A stretch of 28,226 bases of DNA, taken from Deltaproteobacteria bacterium (lineage in GTDB: Bacteria > Desulfobacterota > Binatia > UBA9968). Positions 1 through 6,896 of this stretch are shown here, piece by piece (position 1 is the first letter of the stretch; each line of letters opens with the position of its first letter). The stretch lies in contig JAHFAP010000013.1 of assembly GCA_023250495.1 (NCBI GenBank), positions 1 through 28,226 on the forward strand, given 5' to 3'. The position numbers and the translations under genes were made by a program. Below the pieces are notes generated by a model. It made no database searches, was not told the DNA's origin, and saw only the letters and a program-made list of their open reading frames with translations.

Positions 1-615
1 CAAAGCGATTCTATCGAGAGCGGAAACGCGCCAGTTCATCGCCGGATCCGAAGAGAGTCCGGTTTCGATCGCGTAGATGTTTTCTGTCTCCTCTTCGAAA
101 CACTCTTCCAGCGAGTCGAAACCGGAGTTCGAGCCGAATACAGAGAACCAGGGAGTCCAGGCGTGGGCCGGCACCACGAAGCAGTCGGGAGAAACATCGA
201 GTGTTAGCTTGACGAGATCTTTGGCCGGAAAAGTGAAAGTAGGGCGTCCGTCGGCGCTGAGATTGCCGCGAGAACGGAGGCTGCGGTTGATTTTTTCCGC
301 CGCCTCCAGGCTCGGGGCGATGAGGAGGGTGTGAATCTTTCGCAGGCGCCCGGCCTGGTGGTAGATGTTGGTGACTTCCACCGTGGGAATAAAATAAGGC
401 TCCTCCCGATCTCCCTTGAGGCGCAAGAGGCCGCCGTCGGTCATCTCCAGCTTGGCCTTGAGCTCGGCGAAGTAGAGCGGGTGGGTGAAGTCGCCGGTCC
501 CTATTACATTTACGCCTTTTACTTTTGCCCAGTGGGCGAGGGTTGCAATCCCCATCTCCTGGCTGCAGGCGCGGCTGTAGCGTGAATGGATGTGGAGATC
601 GGCGACGAGGCGCAT
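1..615 (-). CDS. EndoQ-type PHP-domain DNA repair endonuclease (partial, C-terminus outside window)
   Basis: Reading the minus strand from ATG at 613-615 gives an open frame of 205 codons that reaches base 1 without a stop, so only the N-terminal part is present. The protein opens with MRLVADLHIHSRYS, the metal-binding first motif of PHP phosphoesterases, followed by a GTGDFTHP segment, an ELKAKLE segment, an IYHQAGRLRKIHTLL segment, RGNLSADGRP, then VPAHAWTPWFSVFGS and ETGLSSDPAMNWR. This order matches endonuclease Q, known from Thermococcales and some bacteria, which cleaves 5' of deaminated bases (uracil, hypoxanthine) and abasic sites; bacterial members are often mislabelled as UvrD helicase or phosphotransferase. 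It lies 45 nt downstream of an MpgII-like glycosylase on the same strand, which suggests a base-repair pair. No clear Shine-Dalgarno precedes the ATG, but the start agrees with the family's N-terminus. Domain identity is from recalled motifs, not a search. Confidence 0.82.
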   Translation of the reverse strand, partial: MRLVADLHIHSRYSRACSQEMGIATLAHWAKVKGVNVIGTGDFTHPLYFAELKAKLEMTDGGLLRLKGDREEPYFIPTVEVTNIYHQAGRLRKIHTLLIAPSLEAAEKINRSLRSRGNLSADGRPTFTFPAKDLVKLTLDVSPDCFVVPAHAWTPWFSVFGSNSGFDSLEECFEEETENIYAIETGLSSDPAMNWRVSALDRIAL

Positions 616-660
616 GGGAGAATCTATAGAACGAGATCGGAGCAGATGACAAGAGAAAAC

Positions 661-1332
661 TTACCTCGAGCGCAGCGGCGGGACGCCGCGCCAGCCGCTC
701 AGGGGGCAGGAGTCGCAGAGCGGCCGGCTGCGGCAGAAGTCTTTGCCGATATTGACAAGCATGGCGTGATACTGGTTGTAGAGCGCCATGTCCCGAGGAA
801 GACGCTTCATAAAGAGATTTTGGAACTCATCGTAGCTTTTTTCATAAGGCAATAGGCCGTGGCGGGAGAAAATTCTCTTGGTGTAGGCGTCGATGACGAG
901 CATCGGCTTCTCGCCGGCATAGAGCAGGATCGAGTCGGCGGTTTCCGGTCCGATCCCATTGACGCCGAGGAGCTCTTCTCGCAGCCGCGCGGTCTGCTGC
1001 TTGAACATCTTTTTGAGACTCCCACGGTAGCGCGTTTGCAGGAAGGAAATGAAATTCTTAAGCCGGCGAGCCTTGACGTTGAAATAGCCGGCAGATTTGA
1101 TACGGCGCGCCAGTTTGCGGTGCGAGAGGCCGCTCAATGCCTGAACGCTCAGGGCGCGCGCCTCCTTGAGGCGACGGATCGCCTTCTCTACATTGGTCCA
1201 GGCGGTGTTCTGCGTCAGGATCGCGCCGACGGCGATTTCAAACGGGCTCTCGCCGGGCCACCAATGAAGGTCGCCGTAATGGTCGTACAGGCGGCGGTAA
1301 ACCTGCATCAGTTCGCGGCGGGAGGTGGCCAT
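661..1332 (-). CDS. Endonuclease III-like HhH-GPD DNA glycosylase (MpgII type)
   Basis: A 223-residue helix-hairpin-helix glycosylase expected to excise damaged bases. Visible landmarks are the AILTQNTAW segment (residues 37-45), the hairpin GVNGIGPETADS (123-134), the catalytic aspartate in VIDAYTKRI (D148), and a C-terminal cysteine cluster at C200, C206 and C209. In E. coli Nth the hairpin carries the lyase lysine (GRKTA); here that site is Glu130, as in monofunctional MpgII/MagIII-like alkylpurine glycosylases, so AP-lyase activity is not expected. The usual fourth cysteine of the iron-sulfur loop is absent: after CDSCPL the chain runs SGWRGVPPL to the stop. No obvious frameshift would restore it. 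It precedes the EndoQ-like gene on the same strand. Substrate specificity (3-methyladenine or other) cannot be read from the sequence. The family is secure; the subfamily is likely. Confidence 0.88.
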   Translation of the reverse strand: MATSRRELMQVYRRLYDHYGDLHWWPGESPFEIAVGAILTQNTAWTNVEKAIRRLKEARALSVQALSGLSHRKLARRIKSAGYFNVKARRLKNFISFLQTRYRGSLKKMFKQQTARLREELLGVNGIGPETADSILLYAGEKPMLVIDAYTKRIFSRHGLLPYEKSYDEFQNLFMKRLPRDMALYNQYHAMLVNIGKDFCRSRPLCDSCPLSGWRGVPPLRSR

Positions 1333-1346
1333 GAAAGATCAAAGCT

Positions 1347-1377
1347 AGGACTGAGTAACGAGTGCTGAGGACTGAGT
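1347..1377. repeat. Short direct repeat AGGACTGAGT x2
   Basis: The decamer AGGACTGAGT occurs at 1347-1356 and again at 1368-1377 in the 74-nt gap between the MpgII-like gene and the conserved protein upstream of it. The copies are spaced 21 nt start to start, two helical turns. It could be a binding site or chance duplication; nothing else is seen in this gap. Confidence 0.3.
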
Positions 1378-1406
1378 TTTCTCATACCGCGGTCCTCATA
1401 ATTTTT

Positions 1407-2354
1407 TCACAGGTCCTCTAGGATCGCGGCGAATAACAAGGGGACCATGATCTCCAGGTGTCCAGTGAGATGGTATCCCTTGCCGCTCTCCAGCGTGGGC
1501 CGCGACACAACGTTTGTCAGCGGGCGATAGTGGGGAAGGAAATCGAGGTTCACGGTGGTGAGATTGCGCACGGGGTGACCCAAGTTGCGAGCCAAATTGA
1601 GGGCCTTTAAGAAAACCTCGGGGAGAATGACCGCCGATCCCAAGTTGAGAAAGATCCCATCTCTCAGCGTCGCCACTACGGAGGCGAGCGCGTGGAAGTC
1701 CTTCAGGCTCCCTTCTCCCAGGGCCTTGCCGTCGGCTTCGGGATGCATGTGGATGATATCCGTGCCGATGCCCACATGGACTGTGATGGGAATTCCCAGT
1801 CGCGCTCCGGCGGCGAGGATGCTCAGCCGTTGGTGGGGCAGGCGCGAGTAGAGAATCGCCTCGCCCACGGCCTGGCCGATCCCCTGCTGGCGGTCGTATC
1901 CCTTAGTGATGGCGTGGTTGAGAAACGCTCCGGTCTCCTTGGCCATGCCGAAGCTTCCGTCTTTGAGACTGGCGGCAACATCTTCTGAGGTCTCTCCCAT
2001 ATAGGCGATTTCAAAATCGTGGATGATGCCGGCGCCGTTCATCGCCACGGCGCTGATGATGCCCCGCTCCATGAAGTCGATGATCAGCGGGCTGAGGCCT
2101 ACTTTAATGGGGTGGGCGCCCATGCCGAGCAGAACGGTCTTGCCCCTGCGGTGCGCCCGAGCGACTTGCTGCGCGATCTCCTTGAGGTTTTGCGCCGCCA
2201 GAATATTCGGCAGCCCTCGGATAAAAGATCTGAACCGGGCCCCTTTTTGGAGCTTCTTTCCCACGTGCGACTGCTGCACTTTGCTGAAGCGCTGCTTCAC
2301 CGGATAGGTCTTGACCTTGGAGAGGTCGAGCCGGGGGAATTTTTTCTTAGCCAT
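1407..2354 (-). CDS. Conserved protein of uncertain function, possible deoxyhypusine-synthase-like fold
   Basis: A 315-residue soluble protein with no signal peptide or membrane segment. The N-terminus is lysine-rich (MAKKKFPRLDLSKVKTYPVK). The core alternates beta-like and helical stretches, with glycine-rich segments VLLGMGAHPIKVG (74-86), AMNGAGIIHDFE (104-115), GETSEDV (120-126) and HVGIGTDIIHMHP (about 194-206). A PHYRPLTNVVSRPT stretch lies near the C-terminus. The arrangement of a glycine-rich loop followed by acidic residues, then LAAGARLGIPI and a second acidic/His loop, loosely recalls deoxyhypusine or homospermidine synthase (NAD-dependent), but the conserved active-site signature of those enzymes is not clearly recognisable. 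It starts 21 nt after gmhA on the same strand, so co-transcription is likely. I do not assign a function; the gene itself is convincing from length, codon use and context. Confidence 0.8.
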   Translation of the reverse strand: MAKKKFPRLDLSKVKTYPVKQRFSKVQQSHVGKKLQKGARFRSFIRGLPNILAAQNLKEIAQQVARAHRRGKTVLLGMGAHPIKVGLSPLIIDFMERGIISAVAMNGAGIIHDFEIAYMGETSEDVAASLKDGSFGMAKETGAFLNHAITKGYDRQQGIGQAVGEAILYSRLPHQRLSILAAGARLGIPITVHVGIGTDIIHMHPEADGKALGEGSLKDFHALASVVATLRDGIFLNLGSAVILPEVFLKALNLARNLGHPVRNLTTVNLDFLPHYRPLTNVVSRPTLESGKGYHLTGHLEIMVPLLFAAILEDL

Positions 2355-2375
2355 GGGTGAGGCGCCTGCTTGGAC

Positions 2376-2951
2376 TCAGGCTGAAAAGAGCCGCTGATCC
2401 ACCATTTCGCAGATGACGTGGCCGACGAGGATGTGGGTTTCCTGGATGCGCGCGGTGTTTTTGCCTTCGGAGACGCAGAGGAGATAATCGACCTTGCTGG
2501 CCAACTTTCCTCCATCCCCGCCGGTCAGGCCGACGGTGATGACTTTGAGTTTTTTACAGGCATCGATCGCCGCCAGCACGTTGGCGGCGTTGCCGCTGGT
2601 GGAGATCGCCAGCGCCACGTCTCCCTCTTTGCCCAGCGCCTTCACCTGTTTGGCGAAGATCTCTTTGTAGTCGTAGTCGTTGGCGATGCTGGTGATGGCC
2701 GAGGTGTCGGTAGTCAGAGCGAGGGCGGGCAGAGGAGGCCGGTCGATGCGGAAGCGGTTTACGAATTCCGCCGCGATGTGCTGTGCGTCGGCGGCGCTGC
2801 CCCCGTTGCCGAAGAGCAGCAGCTTGTTGCCGCGGAGAAAGGCCTGAGCAATCAGGTCGATGACGGAAAGCAGAGTCTCCAGATTCTCCTTGAGAAACGA
2901 TTTTTTTGTCCGGACGCTCTCCTCGAAGGCTTTGACAATCGCTTCTTTCAT
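2376..2951 (-). CDS. gmhA: Phosphoheptose isomerase-type SIS-domain protein (GmhA family)
   Basis: A 191-residue single-SIS-domain protein, the usual length for GmhA, which converts sedoheptulose 7-phosphate to D-glycero-D-manno-heptose 7-phosphate for the LPS inner core or S-layer glycans. Motifs seen: GNKLLLFGNGGSAADAQHIAAEF (about 41-63, phosphosugar loop and active-site Glu), TTDTSAITSIANDY, ALAISTSGNAANVL, VGLTGGDGG and the C-terminal HILVGHVICE with the active-site His. The ATG (2949-2951) overlaps the stop of the upstream bicupin gene as ATGA, and a GGAAAG ribosome binding site lies upstream, so the two are translationally coupled. No other heptose genes (hldE, gmhB, waaF) are nearby, so the sugar substrate could differ from sedoheptulose 7-phosphate. 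Confidence 0.9.
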   Translation of the reverse strand: MKEAIVKAFEESVRTKKSFLKENLETLLSVIDLIAQAFLRGNKLLLFGNGGSAADAQHIAAEFVNRFRIDRPPLPALALTTDTSAITSIANDYDYKEIFAKQVKALGKEGDVALAISTSGNAANVLAAIDACKKLKVITVGLTGGDGGKLASKVDYLLCVSEGKNTARIQETHILVGHVICEMVDQRLFSA

Positions 2952-4066
2952 CTCATCTTTCCGTAATGACTTTCCATCCGGCTCTCGATGCCCTTTCGGG
3001 CCAGCTCTTCTTCGAACATCCGCCGCACCATCGGATCCTCATCTTCGTATTCGATCTGATCGCCACCTTGTTTGCGGTCCACAGTTCCCTTGTATCGCTT
3101 GCCGACGCCGCGGTATTTCTTGCTGCCGAAGGCCCTCAGCGCCAGGTAGCGGGCCGGTTCTTTTCCCGTATTGAAATGTTGATGCCACCAGCCTTCGGGC
3201 GGCACGACCATGCTTCCCTCGTGCCAGTCATATCTCCGGATCGGCTCGCCCTCGGGCCAGATAAGGGAATAGCCCTCGCCGCTCAAGATGATGACGTGGG
3301 CCCCGGATCCGTGGTGATGAGCCTTTTTGTAAGTTCCGACCGGGAATTCAGAGATGTGGCAGGCGGTGGTGTTCTCGGACAGCTCGAACTTGATGTTTTT
3401 CCCTCCGGCCCCGCGCTCTCTGTAGTCCATCAGCTTGAAGCTCCGGACATCGGGCACAAAATTGGTTGCCCAGATATTGCCGGCGAACTTGAAGCCCTGG
3501 TATTCCCCAGCGTGAATCACTCCTTGGCCGCTGAAGTATTCGTGCCGCCCGTCAAATCTGTCCTCAAAAGCAAAGTGGTTATCAAAGACGAAATCCAGGT
3601 TGTGCAACAGGTTGATCATCGTAGGGGCTGTCGTGACCGCGAGGTAGCGGGCGGGTTGGCTCCCGCTGCCGTTGAAGTGATGGTGCCAGGCGTTGAGTGG
3701 AGGAGAGAAGAGTGAGCCGGTCTGCCATTCGAAAGTTTGCTTTTTATTTTCCTGGTTCCATACCGTGGTCGCGCCGTGGCCGCTTACGATGTAGATGGAT
3801 TCTTCAAAGAGATGTCTCTGGGGTTTTAGACTCTTCCCTGGAGGAATCTCGCAGATATAGCAGTTGTTGACTTGCCCGGCGCCCTCCATCTGCAAGAAGG
3901 CTCCCTTTCCCCCCTTGCGCTCCCACCACCGCAGTTCGACGGTCCGTATATCCTCGACGAAGAAGGTCTTGATGACGGGAATCCCCTCGGATTCGACCCA
4001 CCTCTCGTAGCTCGTCTTCCCATCATGCTCGGTCGCGAGAGTTCTATGCTCTGCGGGTTTAGCCAC
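2948..4066 (-). CDS. Bicupin (double cupin domain) protein, substrate unknown
   Basis: Two cupin barrels are visible. The N-terminal one has PGKSLKPQRHLFEESIYIVSG followed by HHHFNGSG, and the C-terminal one has KKAHHHGSGAHVIILSGEG followed by WWHQHFNTGKEPARYLALR; these His/Glu-rich motifs are typical metal ligands. There is no signal peptide, so it should be cytoplasmic. I prefer the GTG start at 4064-4066 (372 residues, beginning VAKPAEHRT) because AGGAG at 4072-4076 sits 5 nt upstream; the frame stays open to a GTG at 4084 that lacks such a site. Bicupins include gentisate-type dioxygenases, oxalate decarboxylases and sugar isomerases. Coupling to the gmhA-like gene by an ATGA overlap hints at sugar metabolism. 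The fold is secure, the reaction unknown. Confidence 0.85.
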   Translation of the reverse strand: MAKPAEHRTLATEHDGKTSYERWVESEGIPVIKTFFVEDIRTVELRWWERKGGKGAFLQMEGAGQVNNCYICEIPPGKSLKPQRHLFEESIYIVSGHGATTVWNQENKKQTFEWQTGSLFSPPLNAWHHHFNGSGSQPARYLAVTTAPTMINLLHNLDFVFDNHFAFEDRFDGRHEYFSGQGVIHAGEYQGFKFAGNIWATNFVPDVRSFKLMDYRERGAGGKNIKFELSENTTACHISEFPVGTYKKAHHHGSGAHVIILSGEGYSLIWPEGEPIRRYDWHEGSMVVPPEGWWHQHFNTGKEPARYLALRAFGSKKYRGVGKRYKGTVDRKQGGDQIEYEDEDPMVRRMFEEELARKGIESRMESHYGKMR

Positions 4067-4071
4067 GATTG

Positions 4072-4076
4072 CTCCT
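4072..4076 (-). promoter_or_regulatory. Ribosome binding site that decides the bicupin GTG start
   Basis: On the minus strand AGGAG lies 5 nt before GTG (4064-4066), in the context AGTAGGAGCAATC then GTG. This supports starting six codons downstream of the longest open frame. Confidence 0.65.
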
Positions 4077-4190
4077 ACTAACACTGCACAGCTCTACCAC
4101 ATGGGAAATGGGCGGTAAAGCGGAGCTACCTGCGAAAGCCTACGGGTAGGCGGTCGCTGCTATCAGAGACGAAACAGCATCGAGGAGCCA

Positions 4191-5591
4191 TCACACGCTG
4201 GTCTTCACCGCCGGCGAGGCGCCCTTGAGCGCCGCCTCCGCTACCTCGGCGAGCAGATGGTCATTGTCATGATCCAGAGCGAAAACCCTGTACTGGACCA
4301 CCTTGGAAGGGATAAACTCAAAAAGCTCGGAGAGAGATTCTTTGGTGATCTCTCCGGTCGAGGGATCGTAGAGGTGGATCTGCTTTTTCCCCATGGCGAA
4401 GGGATTTTCCGGCCGCGGATCCTGTGTCGCGGTGTCGACGCGAAAGACCAGATCTGCGGCGGACGCGGGAAGCGCAGTCATGATTCGCTTCTCCCAATCG
4501 GAGTCCTGGATCAAAGCCATTCCGTAGCGCAGCTCGTTTAGCGATAGGGTCCGGTCATAGGCCATCTTCCATTTGATATCGCGGTCCACGATCCTGCCCC
4601 ATTCCCGCGCCAGGGCCTCGTGCTTCTTGCCGCTTCTCCAGCGGGAGACCTCTTCGAGAAGAGACCAGTCGGTGAGCCGGAGATAATCCTCCATGTGCTC
4701 AAGCGGGTTGCCTGGAAAGAGGAGCTTCATGGTCTCAGGGAAAATCTCCCGCAAGTGAAGATCGATCGCCCGGGTCGTGCGGTGGTAATAAACATTGGTG
4801 TAAAGGTAAAGCCGCGCGTTGAGAAACATCGTCAGAGCTGCATTGCCGGCTTTGTGAAGGGTAAGCCCCTTGGGTGAAAAGAAAGTGTAGTGGATGAGTC
4901 GCTCGCGATCGATGGGGCCGACGGCCACGCCACACATATAGGAGTCCCGCGAGACATAGTCGAGATTGTCGAAGGTGAAGATGCCGCTGGTTAAGGGCTG
5001 GAGGAGCCTGACCCACTTGGGCTTTCTCTGGTCCTCCTTGCCGTTTTTCTTTATCGGAAAGGCGATCTCTTCCGGCCTCAGCTCCTCTCCTGGCGCGAAC
5101 GGTCCGCTCGGGCTACGGCGCAACTGCCGAATAAGCTCTCCGAGCCGCTCCTGAATGATCGCTTGGCTGATATCCTCGTGGGTGATCTTGAAATCGAGCA
5201 GAAAGTTGTCGTCGAAGAAGTGGCCGAAGGGGCCGTGGCCGACGTCGTGGAGGAGCCCAGTTATCCTCATATATTCTTCGATCAAAGGGGCGGAGGGACA
5301 TTCGTCTCCCAAGACGCGGCGGAGCGAGGGGTAAAGATGCTTGGCGAATTCGCCCGCGAGATGCATGGCCCCAACGGAGTGCTGGAATCGGCTGTGCTCC
5401 GCCGAGGGGTAGACCCAGCGGGCGCTTTGGAGCTGGTAGATGTAGCGGAGTCTTTGAACCCAGGGAGAGTCGATGATCTGTTTCTCCGTCACCTCACCTT
5501 TCCGCAGGGGGACGGTGAACTGGATATAGCGGTGGATGGGATCGGCCACCAGGGCCGTGCCTTCGTATTCGCTGTCGAGCGAGCGGGCCAT
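4191..5591 (-). CDS. HD-domain phosphohydrolase, COG1078 / dNTPase (SAMHD1-YwfO) type
   Basis: Likely a metal-dependent deoxynucleotide triphosphohydrolase or related HD hydrolase. In the 466-residue form, HSRFQHS supplies the first His (H66/H71), GLLHDVGHGPFGHFFDD supplies the HD pair (H115-D116) with H119 and H124, THEDIS follows, and FDNLDYVSRDSYMCG is the later Asp motif; together these define COG1078-type proteins. The frame is open to a GTG at 5625-5627, which would overlap the archease gene by 31 nt. I chose ATG at 5589-5591, which gives a clean junction 5 nt after the archease stop and starts MARSLDSEYE. It is the last gene of the long minus-strand run that begins at grpE. No intrinsic terminator is evident behind it. 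Its precise substrate cannot be told; family confidence is high. Confidence 0.88.
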   Translation of the reverse strand: MARSLDSEYEGTALVADPIHRYIQFTVPLRKGEVTEKQIIDSPWVQRLRYIYQLQSARWVYPSAEHSRFQHSVGAMHLAGEFAKHLYPSLRRVLGDECPSAPLIEEYMRITGLLHDVGHGPFGHFFDDNFLLDFKITHEDISQAIIQERLGELIRQLRRSPSGPFAPGEELRPEEIAFPIKKNGKEDQRKPKWVRLLQPLTSGIFTFDNLDYVSRDSYMCGVAVGPIDRERLIHYTFFSPKGLTLHKAGNAALTMFLNARLYLYTNVYYHRTTRAIDLHLREIFPETMKLLFPGNPLEHMEDYLRLTDWSLLEEVSRWRSGKKHEALAREWGRIVDRDIKWKMAYDRTLSLNELRYGMALIQDSDWEKRIMTALPASAADLVFRVDTATQDPRPENPFAMGKKQIHLYDPSTGEITKESLSELFEFIPSKVVQYRVFALDHDNDHLLAEVAEAALKGASPAVKTSV

Positions 5592-5596
5592 TGTTT

Positions 5597-6022
5597 TCAG
5601 AGTTCCAATACGACCTGGGCCGTCCACTGATCGCCGGTCTTTTCCATCCGGCTTTGGTGCGAGACCACGGCCCGGATCTCGCGCTGGATCTCGTGGCGGT
5701 CGGGATCGAATTTTTCCCCCCTCACCTCGCCGCGGATGTAGTTGTCCTTGACCTCACGGACCACGAATTCCTTGAGCAGATAACCGCTCCTCTGATAGAG
5801 ATAGAGCAGCTCGCGCATCCAATTCACCATCAAGTCGTCTCGATCCGCCCCTTCCACTTCGAGAGTGAGATGGTCGTTCACCTCAACTTTATCGACATCC
5901 GTCAGCACGTCAAACAGGGCGAAGGCCGAGTTGGCGAAGAGATCGGCTTGGCTCTTGCCGAAAACCTTGACCGCTAGATCCGATGAGCGGCTAAAGATCC
6001 GATATTTTTTTTGGTTTGTCAT
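5597..6022 (-). CDS. Archease-family protein
   Basis: At 141 residues this is the usual archease size. Archease activates the RNA ligase RtcB by promoting its guanylylation. The C-terminal block EIQREIRAVVSHQSRMEK then QWTAQVVLEL corresponds to the family's KAVTYH...VVFDI ending, and the N-terminal SSDLAVKVFG corresponds to the HTADIGI metal-binding segment, with Asp15 kept but the His and Thr replaced by Ser. The near-terminal Asp typical of metal-binding archeases is Glu140 here. No rtcB gene occurs in the window. It sits 58 nt after larB and 5 nt before the HD gene in the same orientation. The divergence could mean a specialised or RtcB-independent role; that is inference. Confidence 0.8.
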   Translation of the reverse strand: MTNQKKYRIFSRSSDLAVKVFGKSQADLFANSAFALFDVLTDVDKVEVNDHLTLEVEGADRDDLMVNWMRELLYLYQRSGYLLKEFVVREVKDNYIRGEVRGEKFDPDRHEIQREIRAVVSHQSRMEKTGDQWTAQVVLEL

Positions 6023-6080
6023 GGTGATTTGGGGCTGAATTTTTCCCGCGGCTGCTCACGGCCTCCCATGGCCGATGAAT

Positions 6081-6830
6081 TCATACCCGATTGATAAGGC
6101 TGGCTGCAAAGCCCGCTCCAAATCCGTTATCGATGTTCACCACAGTCACTCCGGCAGCGCAGGAATTGAGCATGCCCAAAAGGGCGGCGAGCCCCTGGAA
6201 GCTGGCGCCATAACCGACGCTCGTGGGCACTGCGATCACGGGCTTGTTGACGAGCCCGGCCACTACGCTTGGCAACGCCCCTTCCATGCCCGCGACGACG
6301 ACCAGGACAGAGGCGGAAAATAATCGGGCGCGGTTGTCCAGGAGGCGGTGCAGCCCGGCCACGCCGACGTCGTAGAGCCGTTCGACGCGGCTGCCCGTCA
6401 TCTCGGCGGTGAGCGCCGCCTCTTCCGCCACGGGGATGTCTGATGTGCCCGCACAGACGACGAGCACGGTTCCCCGCCCGGCCACGCGGATGCGTTTTTC
6501 CAGCCAAGTGGCCGCGCGCGCGCCCGGGTGGTAGCGGAGACCCCTGATTTGTCTTTTTATGCTCGCCATCTTCTCTGAGGATAGACGGGTGATCAGCACG
6601 TTGGCCCGGCGCCGGCGCATCGTGCGCGCGATCGCAGCGATCTCCGTCGCGCCTTTCCCTTCTCCCATGATGACCTCGGGAAATCCCTGTCGCAGGGAGC
6701 GGTGATGGTCCACCTTGGCAAAGCCGAGGTCCTCAAAGGGAAGATAACGCAGTCGTTCAAGCGCCCGCTTGACAGAAACCTTACCCCGCCGCACCTCCTC
6801 TAAAAGCTGTCCCATCCGCTCTGCGTCCAT
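6081..6830 (-). CDS. larB: LarB, pyridinium-3,5-biscarboxylate mononucleotide synthase
   Basis: LarB carboxylates and hydrolyses nicotinic acid adenine dinucleotide in the first step of the nickel-pincer cofactor pathway used by lactate racemase-type enzymes. The 249 residues match the family length. The signature DLGFAKVDHHRSLRQGFPEV (34-53) is diagnostic, and the C-terminal AIR-carboxylase-like half (PurE fold) shows VVCAGTSDIPVAEEAA, YDVGVAG, VVVAGMEGALPSVVAGL and PTSVGYGASFQGLAALLGML. An AGGAAA ribosome binding site lies 8 nt before the ATG. The partners larC, larE and larA are not in this window, so this copy is isolated from the rest of the pathway; it follows thiL by 66 nt in the same transcription direction. 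Confidence 0.92.
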   Translation of the reverse strand: MDAERMGQLLEEVRRGKVSVKRALERLRYLPFEDLGFAKVDHHRSLRQGFPEVIMGEGKGATEIAAIARTMRRRRANVLITRLSSEKMASIKRQIRGLRYHPGARAATWLEKRIRVAGRGTVLVVCAGTSDIPVAEEAALTAEMTGSRVERLYDVGVAGLHRLLDNRARLFSASVLVVVAGMEGALPSVVAGLVNKPVIAVPTSVGYGASFQGLAALLGMLNSCAAGVTVVNIDNGFGAGFAASLINRV

Positions 6831-6896
6831 TTACGGGTTTCCTAAGCTTCTTTAGCGCGCAAATTCTTAGCTCGAATAGAAATAATAGGTTGGAGA

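Noticed and set aside
11..652. Long minus-strand open frame rich in Arg, Pro and Gly
   Set aside because: It is out of frame with the EndoQ-like gene (ATG at 615), which shows strong family motifs over the same bases; the composition is typical of a shadow frame.
4139..4152. GCCTA-CGGG-TAGGC hairpin as a terminator behind the HD gene
   Set aside because: The stem is only 5 bp and there is no T-run.
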